From positions 62,001-126,000 of the forward strand of contig CAAGKN010000026.1 in the NCBI GenBank assembly GCA_900770415.1: DNA of 64,000 bases. The letters run 5' to 3'. Below are positions 36,165-47,675 of this stretch, piece by piece. Positions within the stretch are counted from its first letter, which is position 1. The number at the start of each line of letters is the position of its first letter. The notes under the pieces are model-generated. The model made no database searches. It was not told where the DNA came from and saw nothing but the letters and a program-made list of their open reading frames with translations. Source of the stretch: Clostridia bacterium (GTDB lineage Bacteria; Bacillota; Clostridia; TANB77; CAG-508). Position numbers and translations under genes: made by a program.

Positions 36165-36605
36165 TTATGCCAATATTTTCTTAACTGCATCACTTATATC
36201 TTTTCCATCTGCTCTTGTTCCTATTCTTTCTTTTGCAATTTTCATTACTTTTCCCATATCTTTTATTGTTGTTGCTCCTGTTTCTTCTACTATTTCTTTT
36301 ACTATTTTTTCCATTTCTTCTTTTTCCATTTGTTCTGGAAGATATTTGTTTATTATTTCTATTTCTTCTTTAACTTGATTTATTAAGTCTTCTCTTCCAC
36401 TTTTTTCATAGTCAACTAATGATTCTTTTCTTTTTTTAGCTTCTTTTGCTATTATTTCTAATATTTGATCATCATTTAGTTCTATTTGTTTATCTTTTTC
36501 TACTTGTAAAATTGCCGCTCTTATCATTTGAACAACATTCTTTTTTAATATTTCTTTTTCTTTCATAGCCTCTTTTAGGTCTTCCATCAATTTTTCTTTT
36601 AACAT
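36165..36605 (-). CDS. yqeY: YqeY/GatB-tail domain protein
   Basis: 146 residues, AAAGGAGG before ATG 36605. Helical YqeY domain related to the tail of the GatB amidotransferase subunit, with KEKILKKNVVQMIRAAI-like N-terminus, IINKYLPEQM and the C-terminal GTRADGKDISDAVKKIL. It follows rpsU, a conserved neighbourhood. tRNA-related role suggested by the GatB similarity; function not proven. Confidence 0.9.
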   Translation of the reverse strand: MLKEKLMEDLKEAMKEKEILKKNVVQMIRAAILQVEKDKQIELNDDQILEIIAKEAKKRKESLVDYEKSGREDLINQVKEEIEIINKYLPEQMEKEEMEKIVKEIVEETGATTIKDMGKVMKIAKERIGTRADGKDISDAVKKILA

Positions 36606-36626
36606 ATTTTATCCTCCTTTAAACAA

Positions 36627-36667
36627 AAAAGGTGAAAGTCTTTTCCTTTAACCTTCCACCTTTAATA
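36627..36667 (-). terminator. Hairpin between rpsU and yqeY
   Basis: AAAGGTG / CACCTTT stem with a long loop, followed by T-run on the minus strand and then the yqeY ribosome-binding site. May reduce yqeY expression relative to rpsU. Confidence 0.6.
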
Positions 36668-36672
36668 CTTTT

Positions 36673-36843
36673 TTAAAATTTTCTTTTTCTTGCTGCTTCT
36701 GATTTTTTCTTTCTTTTTACACTTGGTTTTTCGTAATGTTCTCTTTTTCTAACCTCTTGTAGAACACCATTTCTTACGCATTGTCTTTTAAATCTTTTTA
36801 ATGCGTCTTCTATATTACCATTATTAACTTTAACTTCTGACAT
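36673..36843 (-). CDS. rpsU: 30S ribosomal protein S21
   Basis: 56-residue basic protein: ATG 36843, [20 protein letters not shown], then [20 protein letters not shown] and the Lys/Arg-rich tail [14 protein letters not shown]. All arginine codons here are AGA. It needs the usual GAGG-type site GGGAGG just upstream (36847-36854). Too short to stand out by length but the family match is unambiguous. Confidence 0.95.
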   Translation of the reverse strand: MSEVKVNNGNIEDALKRFKRQCVRNGVLQEVRKREHYEKPSVKRKKKSEAARKRKF

Positions 36844-36993
36844 TTATTTCCCTCCCCTCACTATCACTACTGCTATCTGCCTCGTCTTGTGGGATTTTTT
36901 AACTTTTACTATTATATATTAAAAGTTAATAATTGTCAATAATTTAGATTTGGTTTTTGGGAAAAATATTATTTAAGAAATGCCTTCGAAGAA

Positions 36994-37021
36994 TGGGTCG
37001 TCCAGGAGTGCGCCCCCTACA
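36994..37021 (-). repeat. Dispersed palindromic repeat, degenerate copy
   Basis: GGGTCG...CGCCCCCTACA: same layout as the copies at 43355, 47491, 50861 and 52834 (palindrome ending CCCCTACA), with mismatches in the stem. Intergenic, between prs and rpsU. Confidence 0.55.
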
Positions 37022-37047
37022 TTTTCTCTACATTTTAGGGTACCATC

Positions 37048-37995
37048 TTATTTGTCGTATTCGAATAAATCTCCTAATGGTTTTGCTTCATTTAATCTTT
37101 TTATTGCTTCTGCAAATAGAGGTGCTATTGAAACTACTTTTATTTTGTCTATTCTTTTTTCTGGTTCAATTGGAATTGTATTTGTTACTACTAATTCCTT
37201 TATTGGTGATTTTTCTATTCTTTCTATTGCTGGTCCTACTAGTACTCCATGTGTTGCTCCTGCATAAATCTCTTTTGCTCCATGTTCTTTTAATATATGT
37301 GCTGCTTCTACTAAAGTTCCTGCTGTGCTAACTTCATCATCAAATATTACTGCTGTTTTACCTTCTATATCTCCTATTATGTTTGTTGCTACTGCATTAT
37401 CATTGTTTGATTCTCTTCTTTTATCTATTAACGCTAGTGGGCACTCAAAGAATTTAGAATATTTATATGCTTTTTTTGAACTTCCTGCATCTGTTGCTAC
37501 AACTACCATATCTTTTATTTGTTTTTCTTGGAAATATTTCTCCAATAAGTGTTTTGCTGTTACTCTATCACATATTATATTAAAATATGCTTGGATTGCT
37601 GGATTATGTAGGTCACATGTGAGAACATGATCTACTCCTGCTGCTTCTAACAATGTTGCCATTAATTTTGCTGTTACTGGCACTCTTGATTGATCTTTTT
37701 TATCTGATCTTGAATATATAAAATATGGTAAAACTGCTGTAATTCTCCTTGCTCCTGCTCTTTTTGCTGCTTCAATTGTTATTAATAATTCCATTATTCT
37801 TTCATTAACTGGTGGCTGTGTTGTTTGTACAATATATACATCTTTTTCTCTTACTGTTTCTTTTAATTGCACAAAATTATTATCATTTGCAAATTTAAAG
37901 GAATCTTTTTGTCCCATTTCAATTCCTAAATTATCACATATTTCTTTTGTAAATTCTTCTGCAGAATTGCAGGCAAAAACTTTAATATCGTTCAT
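37048..37995 (-). CDS. prs: Ribose-phosphate pyrophosphokinase
   Basis: Makes PRPP from ribose 5-phosphate and ATP for purine, pyrimidine, His and Trp synthesis. Start ATG 37995 (AGGGGG seven bases upstream; open frame to 38013 unsupported), 315 residues. The catalytic region DLHNPAIQAYF and VVATDAGSSKKAYKYSK are standard. The PRPP-binding loop reads FDDEVSTAGT, where DDxxDTxGT is the usual form, so the second acidic residue is Ser. The same loop variant is known in non-canonical Prs; activity not testable here. A PRPP link to purF and purN elsewhere in this window is only metabolic. Confidence 0.9.
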   Translation of the reverse strand: MNDIKVFACNSAEEFTKEICDNLGIEMGQKDSFKFANDNNFVQLKETVREKDVYIVQTTQPPVNERIMELLITIEAAKRAGARRITAVLPYFIYSRSDKKDQSRVPVTAKLMATLLEAAGVDHVLTCDLHNPAIQAYFNIICDRVTAKHLLEKYFQEKQIKDMVVVATDAGSSKKAYKYSKFFECPLALIDKRRESNNDNAVATNIIGDIEGKTAVIFDDEVSTAGTLVEAAHILKEHGAKEIYAGATHGVLVGPAIERIEKSPIKELVVTNTIPIEPEKRIDKIKVVSIAPLFAEAIKRLNEAKPLGDLFEYDK

Positions 37996-38143
37996 GCTAG
38001 TCCCCCTATTCAAATTTTGAAGAGTTTTTATATTATTCTCCTCATTTTTCCTCTTTTTTTGTCGGATTTTACAACATTTTTATTGTAACATTACATTTGC
38101 CTCATTTCAACCAAAATTATAAATTATTTTATTTTTTTATTAA

Positions 38144-38159
38144 ACAAATTCCAATTTGC
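38144..38159 (+). promoter_or_regulatory. Palindrome ACAAATTCCAATTTGC, copy 2
   Basis: Near-perfect match to the ACAAATTCCAATTTGT palindrome, with the same TTAA flank, about 150 bases upstream of prs. Operator candidate; see copies at 9431, 39684 and 54971. Confidence 0.45.
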
Positions 38160-38184
38160 ATAACTTTTTTTCTCATTCTATTTG

Positions 38185-39027
38185 TTAAAAACTTCTCGAA
38201 CTTCCTCCTCCGCCGGAAGACCCTCCACCACCAGAAAATCCTCCTCCTGAAGAACTTCCTCCTCCAGAATAACCTCCACCAAGATCTTTAACAAAAACTA
38301 TTGCCATATTAATTAGCAAAATTATTATTGCAATACTAAAAGACTTTATAACTATCCAAGAAACAATAAATATAATACCTAAATAAATCAATTTAACTAT
38401 ATTTTTAGAAATAAATTTCATAATTGTTGATATTATTAAAGAAATCATTATTAAAACCATAAAAACTTCATCAGAGCTATCTTGTACTAACTTTGATTTT
38501 TGTGCTCCTGAAATTTCTATATTATACTCTTTGCAGACTTCTTCTAATATTGCACTAAATCCATTTTTTATTCCTTCATCATAATTATTGTTTTTTAAAT
38601 ATGGAATTATATATTGATCTTGTATTCTTCCTGTTTTTCCATCTGGTAATGCTCCTTCTAGCCCATAACCTACTTCTATTCTAAACATTCTATCTCCTGT
38701 AGAACATAATAAAAGTACTCCATTATTTTTTTCCTTATCCCCTATTCCAAATTCTCTAAATAATTCTGTTGCATATTCTTCTATTGTTTTTCCGTCTAGA
38801 GTTTTGACAGTTACAACTACAATTTGTGCTTTTGTTTTACTTTGCAAATCAATATTTGAATTTAAAATATAATTTTCTGTTTCTTCTGATAATACATCTG
38901 CATAGTCATTCACATAAAAATTAGTTTTAGGACTTACTACCGCGTATGTTGTATAATAAAATGCTAATATTGTAAATATTAGCATTATTAGTCCAAAAAA
39001 CTTTTTATTTTTAGTCAAAGTTAACAT
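38185..39027 (-). CDS. TPM-domain (YgcG-like) membrane protein with Gly/Ser-rich tail
   Basis: 280 residues from ATG 39027, which follows the perfect site AAGGAGG by six bases and overlaps lemA by 17 bases. Signal/anchor segment, then a TPM domain (VNDYADVLSEETENYI, LFREFGIGDKEKNNGVLLL, RIEVGYGLEGALPDG), two further membrane segments (about 195-240) and a Gly/Ser-rich C-terminus (GGGYSGGGSSSGGG). TPM proteins with GGG tails are often encoded beside LemA; the function is unknown. Confidence 0.88.
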   Translation of the reverse strand: MLTLTKNKKFFGLIMLIFTILAFYYTTYAVVSPKTNFYVNDYADVLSEETENYILNSNIDLQSKTKAQIVVVTVKTLDGKTIEEYATELFREFGIGDKEKNNGVLLLCSTGDRMFRIEVGYGLEGALPDGKTGRIQDQYIIPYLKNNNYDEGIKNGFSAILEEVCKEYNIEISGAQKSKLVQDSSDEVFMVLIMISLIISTIMKFISKNIVKLIYLGIIFIVSWIVIKSFSIAIIILLINMAIVFVKDLGGGYSGGGSSSGGGFSGGGGSSGGGGSSRSF

Positions 39028-39577
39028 TTGGAACCTCCTTACTTTGTTCTGAAGCTTCAAAATAATCTCTTTGACCATATCCGAACATTCCTGCCATTAA
39101 ATTTGTAGGAAATCTCTTGATTTTTAAATTATATGCTTTTACAGCTTCGTTATAGTCTCTTCTTGCTGTAGCAATACGATTTTCTGTTCCTGATAGCTCG
39201 TCCGAAAGTTGAATAAAATTTTGTGAAGATTTTAGGTCTGGGTAATTTTCAACTACTACCATTAATCTGTTTAATGCACTTGTTAATTCATCATCTGCTT
39301 TTGCTTTGTCTGAAACTGTTGTAGCTCCTGCTAATTTAGCTCTTGCTTCCGTTACTGAATTTATTATATCTTGTTCTTGCTTTGCATACCCCTTTACTGT
39401 ATTAACTAAATTTGGGATTAAATCTGCTCTTCTTTGTAACTGTGTATCAATTGTAGCAAATTTGTTATCCACTTCTTCTGCTTTTGCAACAATACTATTA
39501 TAGCTTGATGCAAACATTGCAATTATAATAATTACAATTGCTACTACCGCTAAAATTACTATTGATGATTTTTTCAT
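39011..39577 (-). CDS. lemA: LemA family protein
   Basis: 188 residues: one N-terminal membrane segment (about 6-24), then an all-helical region with YNSIVAKAEEVDNKFATID, RADLIPNLVNTVKGYA and a conserved YNEAVKAYN segment. LemA is a conserved membrane protein usually paired with a TPM protein, as here. ATTAGGAGG precedes ATG 39577. Confidence 0.92.
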   Translation of the reverse strand: MKKSSIVILAVVAIVIIIIAMFASSYNSIVAKAEEVDNKFATIDTQLQRRADLIPNLVNTVKGYAKQEQDIINSVTEARAKLAGATTVSDKAKADDELTSALNRLMVVVENYPDLKSSQNFIQLSDELSGTENRIATARRDYNEAVKAYNLKIKRFPTNLMAGMFGYGQRDYFEASEQSKEVPNVNFD

Positions 39578-39683
39578 ATAAAATTCCTCCTAATCTTTTG
39601 TTTTATTATTTTAATTCTATCATCTAGATTATTATAAAGCAATAAAGATTTTAAATTTTAACATTAGATTTATTTCATTTTAA

Positions 39684-39699
39684 ACAAATTCCAATCTTT
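39684..39699 (+). promoter_or_regulatory. Palindrome ACAAATTCCAATCTTT, copy 3 (right half degraded)
   Basis: Shares the TTTAAACAAATTCCAAT core with the copies at 38144 and 54971, about 105 bases upstream of lemA. Confidence 0.4.
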
Positions 39700-39703
39700 C
39701 TGT

Positions 39704-39748
39704 CCACTAAAAAACCTCAATAGATTTAAATTTCTATTGAGGTTTTTG
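39704..39748. terminator. Terminator after rpoC
   Basis: AAAAACCTCAATAGA / TCTATTGAGGTTTTT stem with T-runs on both strands, adjacent to the rpoC stop codon at 39750. Confidence 0.9.
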
Positions 39749-39749
39749 T

Positions 39750-42700
39750 TTATTCTACTGATTCGCTTGTTTGTTCTTCTTGTTCTTCTGTGTTTATTTT
39801 TATGTTTCTGTAACCTGGCATTCCTGTTCCTGCTGGAATTAGTTTTCCTATGATTACGTTTTCTTTTAGACCTATTAATGAGTCTACTTTTCCTTTTATT
39901 GCAGCTTCTGTTAATACTCTTGTTGTCTCTTGGAATGATGCTGCTGATAAGAAGCTTTCTGTTGCTAATGATGCTTTTGTTATACCTAATAATGCTCTTG
40001 TTCCTGTTGCTGGTCTTAGTCCTCCTTCTTTCATCTTTTCGTTTTCTTCATTAAATTCATGTATATCTACTAATGAACCTGCAAACATTGAAGTATCACC
40101 ATTATCATCAACTCTAATTCTTTTTAACATTTGTCTTCCTATAACTTCTATATGTTTATCGTTGATATCAACACCTTGGTTTCTATAAACTTTTTGTACT
40201 TCTGATGTTAAATAATTATATACTCCTTCTGGTCCTTTTATATCTAATATTTCATTTGGATTTATTGAACCTTCTGTAATTGGATCACCAGCTTTTATTT
40301 GGTCTCCTTCTTTTACCTTTAGTTTTGAACCAAAGCTAATAACATATGTTTTTGAGTTGTCTTTACTTGTAACTGTAACTTCTTTTCTCTTTTTAACTTC
40401 TTCTATTTTTACTGTTCCATCTATTTCGGAAATTACTGCTAATCCCTTTGGTTTTCTAGCTTCAAACAACTCTTCAACTCTAGGTAAACCTTGTGTAATA
40501 TCTCCTCCAGCTACACCACCTGTATGGAATGTTCTCATTGTAAGCTGTGTACCTGGTTCACCAATTGATTGTGCTGCTATAATACCAACTGCTTCTCCTA
40601 TGTTTACTTCTTTTCTTGTTGCAAGTCCCATACCATAACATTTAGCACATACACCATGTTTTGTTTTACATTCTAATACTGAACGAACTTCTACTTTGTT
40701 TATTCCAGCATTTATAATTTTATCTGCTATATCTGGTGTAATTAGTGTGTCATTATCAACAATTAATTCACCTGTTGTTGGATTTACTATATCATGAAGT
40801 GCATATCTTCCTATTAGTCTTTCATGTAATTTTTCTATTATTTGATTTCCATCTTTTATGTCTGTTATTTCTATTCCTTCTGTTGTTCCACAGTCATGTT
40901 CTCTTACAATTATGTCTTGAGCAACATCAACTAATCTTCTTGTTAAGTATCCAGAATCGGCTGTTCTTAAAGCTGTATCTGCTAAACCTTTTCTAGCACC
41001 GTGTGAAGAAATGAAGTATTCTAGAACGTCTAGTCCCTCTCTAAAGCAAGATCTAATTGGTATTTCAACTGCTTTACCAGATGTGTTAGCCATAAGTCCA
41101 CGCATACCTGCAATTTGACGTAATTGGTTCATGTTACCTCTTGCTCCTGATTGAGCCATCATGTATATTGGGTTTAATTCATCAAAATTGTCTTTCATTG
41201 CTTCTGTAACATCATTTGTTGCTTTTTCCCATATTTTGATTATTGATGAATATCTTTCATCTTCTGTTATTAAACCACGTTTATATTGTTTCCATACTTC
41301 TTCTACTTGTTTTTCACTGTCTGATAATATTTTCTTTTTAGCTTCTGGTACTGCAACGTCATGTACAGACACTGTAAATGCACCTTTTGTAGCATATTTA
41401 TATCCTAATGCTTTAATATAGTCTAATAATTCTGCTGATCTATTTAGTCCATGTTTATCTATACATTTTGCAATAATTGTTCCTAAATTCTTTTTCATAA
41501 CAGGGAAGTCTATTTCTAGGTCAAATTCTTTTTCTGGATCTGTTCTATCTACAAAACCTAAGTCTTGTGGGATTCCTTCATTGTATATAAGTCTTCCTAC
41601 TGTTGCTACTATTGTTCTTGTTTTTTCTTCTCCGTCTACTTTTTTTGTTAGTCTTACTTTTATTTTAGCATGTAATCCAACGTCTCCATTTTGATAAGCA
41701 AGTAATGCTTCGTCAACGTCTTTAAAATACATACCTTCACCTTTTTCACCATCTATTTGCATTGTTAGATAGTAGCTACCAAGTATCATATCTTGTGTTG
41801 GTACTGTAACTGGTTTACCATCTTGTGGTTTTAAAAGGTTATTTACAGATAGCATTAAGTATCTTGCTTCTGCTTGTGCTTCTGGTGATAATGGAACGTG
41901 AACTGCCATTTGGTCACCGTCGAAGTCAGCATTGAATGCTGTACAAACTAATGGGTGAAGTTTTATTGCTCTTCCTTCTACTAATACTGGTTCAAATGCT
42001 TGAATACCTAGTCTGTGTAGTGTAGGAGCACGGTTTAGCATTACTGGGTGATCAGTAATTACTTCTTCTAATATATCCCATACTTCTGGTCTTAATTTTT
42101 CTACCATTCTTTTTGCATTTTTAATATTATGTGCTAATCCTCTTCCAACTAATTCTTTCATTACAAAAGGTTTAAATAACTCTATTGCCATTTCTTTTGG
42201 AAGTCCACATTGATAAATCTTTAATTCTGGTCCAACTACTATAACTGAACGTCCTGAATAGTCAACACGTTTTCCAAGTAAGTTTTGACGGAAACGTCCT
42301 TGTTTTCCTTTTAGCATATCTGATAAAGATTTTAAAGGTCTGTTTCCAGCTCCTGTTACTGGTCTTCCACGTCTTCCATTATCTATTAATGCATCTACAG
42401 ATTCTTGTAACATTCTCTTTTCGTTTCTTACAATTATTTCTGGTGCACCTAATTCTAATAATCTTTTTAATCTATTATTTCTGTTTATAACTCTTCTATA
42501 TAAGTCATTTAAGTCTGATGTAGCAAATCTTCCACCATCCAATTGAACCATTGGTCTTATTTCTGGTGGTATAACTGGTACAACGCTCATTATCATCCAT
42601 TCTGGTTTGTTTCCAGATAGTCTAAAGCTTTCTACTGTATCTAATCTTTTTATAAGTTTTGCTTTCTTTTGCTCACTTGCTTTTTCTATTTCTTTTTTTA

Positions 42701-43292
42701 ATTTTGCAGATAGTTTTTCTACGTCAACTTCTTGTAATAATGTTCTTATTGCTTCTGCACCCATTTTTGCAACAAATGAACCTTTACCAAATTTTTCTTC
42801 TGCTTCTCTGTATTCTTTTTCTGTTAAGATTTGGCATTTTGTTAAATCTGATGTTCCTTTGTCCAATACTATATATGATGCAAAGTATATAACTTTTTCT
42901 AGACTTCTTGGAGAAATATCTAGTACTAAAGCTATTCTACTTGGAATTCCTTTGAAATACCAAATATGTGCAACTGGTGCAGCAAGTTCAATATGCCCCA
43001 TTCTTTCACGTCTTACTTTTGATTTTGTTACTTCAACACCACATCTGTCGCATATTATTCCTTTATATCTTACTCTTTTATATTTACCACAATGACATTC
43101 CCAGTCTTTTGTAGGTCCAAATATTTTTTCACAGAATAATCCATCTTTTTCTGGTTTTAGTGTTCTGTAATTAATTGTTTCTGGTTTTTTTACTTCACCT
43201 TTTGACCATTCTCTTATTTTGTCATCAGATGCTAGCCCAACTTTTAATTTGTTAAATATTTCTAATTCATCTTTTACTTCTTTGTTTTCCAT
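39750..43292 (-). CDS. rpoC: DNA-directed RNA polymerase subunit beta'
   Basis: 1180 residues, catalytic subunit with the magnesium motif [14 protein letters not shown], the zinc-ribbon Cys cluster ([20 protein letters not shown]), bridge and trigger region [25 protein letters not shown] precedes ATG 43292. Lies downstream of rpoB, as in other bacteria. No in-frame CGG codon was seen in this arginine-rich gene; arginine is read from AGA and CGT. Confidence 0.98.
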   Translation of the reverse strand: MENKEVKDELEIFNKLKVGLASDDKIREWSKGEVKKPETINYRTLKPEKDGLFCEKIFGPTKDWECHCGKYKRVRYKGIICDRCGVEVTKSKVRRERMGHIELAAPVAHIWYFKGIPSRIALVLDISPRSLEKVIYFASYIVLDKGTSDLTKCQILTEKEYREAEEKFGKGSFVAKMGAEAIRTLLQEVDVEKLSAKLKKEIEKASEQKKAKLIKRLDTVESFRLSGNKPEWMIMSVVPVIPPEIRPMVQLDGGRFATSDLNDLYRRVINRNNRLKRLLELGAPEIIVRNEKRMLQESVDALIDNGRRGRPVTGAGNRPLKSLSDMLKGKQGRFRQNLLGKRVDYSGRSVIVVGPELKIYQCGLPKEMAIELFKPFVMKELVGRGLAHNIKNAKRMVEKLRPEVWDILEEVITDHPVMLNRAPTLHRLGIQAFEPVLVEGRAIKLHPLVCTAFNADFDGDQMAVHVPLSPEAQAEARYLMLSVNNLLKPQDGKPVTVPTQDMILGSYYLTMQIDGEKGEGMYFKDVDEALLAYQNGDVGLHAKIKVRLTKKVDGEEKTRTIVATVGRLIYNEGIPQDLGFVDRTDPEKEFDLEIDFPVMKKNLGTIIAKCIDKHGLNRSAELLDYIKALGYKYATKGAFTVSVHDVAVPEAKKKILSDSEKQVEEVWKQYKRGLITEDERYSSIIKIWEKATNDVTEAMKDNFDELNPIYMMAQSGARGNMNQLRQIAGMRGLMANTSGKAVEIPIRSCFREGLDVLEYFISSHGARKGLADTALRTADSGYLTRRLVDVAQDIIVREHDCGTTEGIEITDIKDGNQIIEKLHERLIGRYALHDIVNPTTGELIVDNDTLITPDIADKIINAGINKVEVRSVLECKTKHGVCAKCYGMGLATRKEVNIGEAVGIIAAQSIGEPGTQLTMRTFHTGGVAGGDITQGLPRVEELFEARKPKGLAVISEIDGTVKIEEVKKRKEVTVTSKDNSKTYVISFGSKLKVKEGDQIKAGDPITEGSINPNEILDIKGPEGVYNYLTSEVQKVYRNQGVDINDKHIEVIGRQMLKRIRVDDNGDTSMFAGSLVDIHEFNEENEKMKEGGLRPATGTRALLGITKASLATESFLSAASFQETTRVLTEAAIKGKVDSLIGLKENVIIGKLIPAGTGMPGYRNIKINTEEQEEQTSESVE

Positions 43293-43354
43293 TAAGGTTT
43301 TCTTCCCCCTTCAAAAAATTTAAAGAATTTTTGTATTCTTCACTATTCATCTAT

Positions 43355-43377
43355 GGGCGGACAGAGATGTCCACCCC
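43355..43377 (+). repeat. Dispersed palindromic repeat in the rpoB-rpoC spacer
   Basis: GGGCGGACA-gaga-TGTCCACCC hairpin followed by CTTC, related to the copies near 47491, 50861 and 52834. Between rpoB and rpoC. Confidence 0.6.
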
Positions 43378-43503
43378 TTCAATGTTTACAATGTGCTTTG
43401 TGCTTTTTACAATATATTAAAATTAAATATACACTGCTCGAACAATTCCTTCTTGTGATTTAATTTTATTTTTATTGTTCTATTCAATTAAATTTTTTAT
43501 TAT

Positions 43504-46500
43504 TTATTCGTCTATTATGTCATCATCGTTTAATAGATTGTCTTTTCCTAAATCGTTATCAAACATTTCATCATCTAGTAAATCATCTTCGTCTAGTGGC
43601 TCTTCGTCATCTAGTCCTTCTGTTGAAAATTCTTCTAAGTCTTCATCATTAACTGCTGTTTCTTCTGGCAATACTTTATTTAATTCTTCTAAGTTAAAAT
43701 CTATTCCTTCATCTATATTTTCTTTTAATTCTAATTCTTGGTCATCTTCTGAATATAGACGAACATCTAGTCCTAAACTTTGTAGTTCTTTTACTAAAAC
43801 TTTAAAGCTTTCTGGTACTCCTGGTTCTGGAACATTCTCACCTTTAACAATTGCTTCATAAGTTTTTACTCTTCCTACAACGTCGTCAGATTTGATTGTT
43901 AAGATTTCTTGTAATGTATATGCAGCGCCATAAGCTTCTAGTGCCCAAACTTCCATCTCTCCAAATCTTTGTCCACCAAATTGAGCTTTACCTCCTAGAG
44001 GTTGTTGTGTTACTAATGAGTATGGTCCAGTTGAACGAGCATGTATTTTGTCATCAACTAAGTGGTGAAGTTTTAACATGTACATTACACCAACTGTAAT
44101 TGGTTTATCAAATGGTTCTCCTGTTCTTCCATCATAAAGAATTGTTTTACCATCTTCTGATAGTCCAGATTGTTTTAATAATTCAACTATATCTTCTTCT
44201 GTTGCGCCATCAAATACTGGTGTTGCAACTTTTATTCCTAGTAATCTTGCAGCTGCACCTAAATGAACTTCCAAAACTTGACCTAAGTTCATACGAGAAG
44301 GCACACCTAATGGGTTTAGAACAACATCAACTGGTGTTCCATCTGGCATGAATGGCATATCTTCAACTGGTAGTATTCTTGAAATAACACCTTTGTTACC
44401 ATGACGTCCAGCCATTTTATCTCCAACTGATATTTTTCTTTTTTGAGCTATATATACTCTAATTACTTCATTTACTCCAGGTCCAAGTTCGTCTGAATTG
44501 TCTCTATTGTAAACTTTTACATCTACTATTGTTCCAGCTTCTCCATGTGGTACTCTTAAAGATGTATCTCTTACTTCTCTTGCTTTTTCTCCAAATATTG
44601 CACGAAGTAATCTTTCTTCTGCTGATAACTCTGTTTCTCCTTTTGGCGTAACCTTTCCTACTAATATATCTCCTGGTCTTACTTCTGCACCAATCCTTAT
44701 AACTCCGTTTTCGTCTAAGTCTTTTAAGTTTTCTTCACCTATATTTGGAATATCTCTTGTTATTTCTTCTGCTCCAAGTTTTGTGTCACGGCATTCACAA
44801 TCATATTCTTCTATATGTATAGATGTATAAACATCTTCTTTTACTAATCTTTCACTTAATAATATAGCATCTTCGTAGTTGTAACCTTCCCAAGTTGTAA
44901 AAGCTATAAGAACGTTTTTACCAAGTGCCATTTCTCCATTTTGTGTAGAAGGTCCGTCTGCTATTACATCTCTTACTTTAACTTTTTCTCCTTTTACAAC
45001 TATTGGATGTTGGTTAATACATGTTCCACCGTTTGTTCTTTTGAACTTACGTAATCTGTATGTATCTTTTTCACCTGATTTTGTTTTTATAATTATTTCG
45101 TCACCAGTAACTTTTTCTACTACACCATCATGTTTTGCAAGTACTGTTATTCCTGAGTCTTTTGCTGCTTTATATTCTATACCTGTTCCAACTATTGGTG
45201 AGTCTGTAATCATTAGAGGAACTGCTTGACGTTGCATGTTTGCTCCCATTAATGCACGGTTAGCATCATCATGCTCTAAGAATGGTATCATAGCTGCACC
45301 AACTGATACTAATTGTTTTGGTGATACATCTACATAATCTACTCTATCTGATTCAACTTCAGTTACTTCATCTAAATATCTTACCCTTATCATCTTGTTC
45401 TTAAATTTACCGTCTTTTGTCATTGGCTCTGTTGCTTGTGCTATAACGCATCCATCTTCTTCGTCAGCTGCCATATATACAACTTCGTCTGTTATTTTAT
45501 GTGTTTTTGGGTCTATTTTTCTATATGGTGTTTCTACAAATCCATATTCATTTATTACTGCAAATGTTGAAAGTGCAGAAATTAATCCAATGTTTGGTCC
45601 TTCTGGAGATTCTATTGGGCAAAGTCTTCCGTAGTGAGTATAGTGAACGTCACGTACTTCGAATCCTGCTCTTTCTCTTGAAAGTCCTCCAGGTCCTAAG
45701 GCTGAAATTCTTCTTTTATGTGTTAATTCTGATAATGGGTTTGTTTGGTCCATAAATTGTGATAATTGTGAACTACCAAAGAATTCTCTTATTGATGATG
45801 TTATTGGTTTTGTGTTTATTAATGTTTGTGGTGTTATAACATCTAAGTCTTGTATCGTCATTCTTTCACGAACGACTCTTTCTAGTCTTGTAAGACCAAT
45901 TCTGAATTGGTTTTGTAGTAATTCACCAACACATCTTATACGTCTATTTCCTAAGTGATCTATATCATCAACTTTTCCTAAATCATATTGTAAGTTTAAT
46001 AAGTAGTTTATTGATGAAATCATATCTTCTGTTACAATATGTTTTGGTACTAATTCTTCTTCTCTTTCTTCTATTACTTTCTTTAAGTCTTTTTCTTCTG
46101 TGTTGTCTAAAATATTTTTTAACACTTCGTAATTTACTAGTTCTTTAATTTTTATTCCTAGTTTTTCTGTGTCTATGTATGAATGGATATCTACTGTTCC
46201 ATTTCCTATTATTCTTACTTTTTTGTCATTTACTTTTACATCAACAATGTTTATTCCTGAATTTTGAATTTCTTTTGCTGCTTCTTTTGAAATAACACTA
46301 TCTTTTTCTACTAATATTTCTCCTGTTTCGTTATTCATTATATCGTTAAATGCTACTTGTCCAGCAATTCTTGATGCTAAATTTAATTTTTTATTAAATT
46401 TATATCTTCCTACTTTTGCTAAATCATATCTTCTTGGATCAAAGAATAAATTGTTAAATAAGTTTCTTGCTGCATCTACTGTTGGAAGTTCCCCTGGTCT

Positions 46501-47217
46501 TAATTTTTTGTATATTTCTACTATTGCTTCTTCACTTGTTTTTACTGTGTCTTTTGCTATAGTAGCAAGTATTTTTTCATCTTCTCCAAATAGTTCAACA
46601 ATTTGGTCATCTGTAACTAATCCAATTGCTCTTAAAAGAACTGTTACAGGTAATTTTCTTGTTCTATCTATTCTTACATAGAATATGTCGTTACTGTCTG
46701 TTTCATATTCTAGCCATGCTCCTCTAATTGGCATAACCGTAGACTTGTACAATTTTTTACCAGCTTTATCGTAATCTGATTCATAATAACATCCTGGTGA
46801 ACGTACTAATTGGCTTACTACAACTCTTTCTGCACCATTTATTACGAATGTACCACTGTCTGTCATTAATGGGAAATCACCTAAGTAAATTTCTTGTTCT
46901 TTTATTTCTCCTGTTTCACGATTAATAAGCCTTACTTTTACATGTAATCTTGTAGAGTAAGTTGCATCTCTCTCTTTTGCTTCTTCTAATGAATATTTTG
47001 TTTTTTCTTCCATGTAATAATCGAAAAATTCAAGAACTAAATTTCCAGAGTAATCAACGATTGGTGAAATATCTTTTAATACTTCTCCTAATCCTTCTTT
47101 TACAAACCAGTCGTAAGAATCTTTTTGAACTTCAATAAGATTTGGCATTTCTATAAAATCGCCAATTCTTGCAAATGTTTTTCTTGTTGTCTTTTCATAA
47201 TTTAAGTCTGTTAACAA
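43504..47217 (-). CDS. rpoB: DNA-directed RNA polymerase subunit beta
   Basis: 1237 residues from TTG 47217 (GGGAG nine bases upstream; an in-frame TTG at 47226 is too close to that site). Hallmarks are the rifampicin-pocket region [36 protein letters not shown] and the C-terminal [29 protein letters not shown] (split here for reading). The acidic C-terminal tail ([14 protein letters not shown]) is long. It has no neighbouring rplL/rplJ; the promoter is probably at 47622. Confidence 0.97.
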   Translation of the reverse strand: MLTDLNYEKTTRKTFARIGDFIEMPNLIEVQKDSYDWFVKEGLGEVLKDISPIVDYSGNLVLEFFDYYMEEKTKYSLEEAKERDATYSTRLHVKVRLINRETGEIKEQEIYLGDFPLMTDSGTFVINGAERVVVSQLVRSPGCYYESDYDKAGKKLYKSTVMPIRGAWLEYETDSNDIFYVRIDRTRKLPVTVLLRAIGLVTDDQIVELFGEDEKILATIAKDTVKTSEEAIVEIYKKLRPGELPTVDAARNLFNNLFFDPRRYDLAKVGRYKFNKKLNLASRIAGQVAFNDIMNNETGEILVEKDSVISKEAAKEIQNSGINIVDVKVNDKKVRIIGNGTVDIHSYIDTEKLGIKIKELVNYEVLKNILDNTEEKDLKKVIEEREEELVPKHIVTEDMISSINYLLNLQYDLGKVDDIDHLGNRRIRCVGELLQNQFRIGLTRLERVVRERMTIQDLDVITPQTLINTKPITSSIREFFGSSQLSQFMDQTNPLSELTHKRRISALGPGGLSRERAGFEVRDVHYTHYGRLCPIESPEGPNIGLISALSTFAVINEYGFVETPYRKIDPKTHKITDEVVYMAADEEDGCVIAQATEPMTKDGKFKNKMIRVRYLDEVTEVESDRVDYVDVSPKQLVSVGAAMIPFLEHDDANRALMGANMQRQAVPLMITDSPIVGTGIEYKAAKDSGITVLAKHDGVVEKVTGDEIIIKTKSGEKDTYRLRKFKRTNGGTCINQHPIVVKGEKVKVRDVIADGPSTQNGEMALGKNVLIAFTTWEGYNYEDAILLSERLVKEDVYTSIHIEEYDCECRDTKLGAEEITRDIPNIGEENLKDLDENGVIRIGAEVRPGDILVGKVTPKGETELSAEERLLRAIFGEKAREVRDTSLRVPHGEAGTIVDVKVYNRDNSDELGPGVNEVIRVYIAQKRKISVGDKMAGRHGNKGVISRILPVEDMPFMPDGTPVDVVLNPLGVPSRMNLGQVLEVHLGAAARLLGIKVATPVFDGATEEDIVELLKQSGLSEDGKTILYDGRTGEPFDKPITVGVMYMLKLHHLVDDKIHARSTGPYSLVTQQPLGGKAQFGGQRFGEMEVWALEAYGAAYTLQEILTIKSDDVVGRVKTYEAIVKGENVPEPGVPESFKVLVKELQSLGLDVRLYSEDDQELELKENIDEGIDFNLEELNKVLPEETAVNDEDLEEFSTEGLDDEEPLDEDDLLDDEMFDNDLGKDNLLNDDDIIDE

Positions 47218-47454
47218 ATAAATCAACTCCCTTTTTTGATGTGGAAAGTGTGCTTTTTACACTTTGCACTTCATAACTATTGTTTGAGCAGATATATTTA
47301 TGTAGAAATAAAATTCTAACTTTTTATTAAATAAAGTCCCTCTTAAACATTAGTATATTATAGTCCTCAAAACCTTACTGCCCTAAATCAATTTTGATTT
47401 CTATTACATTGACTAAATGTTTAATTCCTCTTTATTTAATTTTTTGAGCAATAC

Positions 47455-47527
47455 AAAAAAGTGTAGGAGAATATGTTATTTTTTTACTCAATGGACGTCT
47501 GTAATGCTTACGTCCCTACACTTTTTT
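47455..47527. repeat. Long inverted repeat in the rpoB leader
   Basis: AAAAAAGTGTAGG (47455-47467) pairs perfectly with CCTACACTTTTTT (47515-47527). An inner palindrome GGACGT / ACGTCC (47493-47516) resembles the dispersed CCCCTACA repeats. It could be a terminator or a miniature element. Confidence 0.6.
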
Positions 47528-47621
47528 AAATTATCTAATTATACTACTTTTATTGCTTATTTTAATCACCCTTAATACTATAAGAGCTACATATCTTTAT
47601 TTACAAAATATGTGCCATATA

Positions 47622-47651
47622 ATAATATCACACACAAATGTGGATTGTCAA
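47622..47651 (-). promoter_or_regulatory. Promoter upstream of rpoBC
   Basis: TTGACA at 47646-47651, 18-base spacer, TATTAT at 47622-47627 on the minus strand. Predicts a leader of about 400 bases before rpoB. Confidence 0.6.
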
Positions 47652-47675
47652 CAATTTGTAAAATATTTTTTTGTT

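Larger units (their letters stand above)
47227..47675. other. 450-base non-coding rpoBC leader
   Basis: No gene. Contains a hairpin AAGTGTG...CACACTT-type repeat at 47242-47272, a long inverted repeat (47455-47527), and the promoter-like TTGACA-TATTAT at 47622-47651. Confidence 0.7.

Noticed and set aside
43504..47226. rpoB start at TTG 47226
   Set aside because: It overlaps the GGGAG ribosome-binding site; TTG 47217 has suitable spacing.
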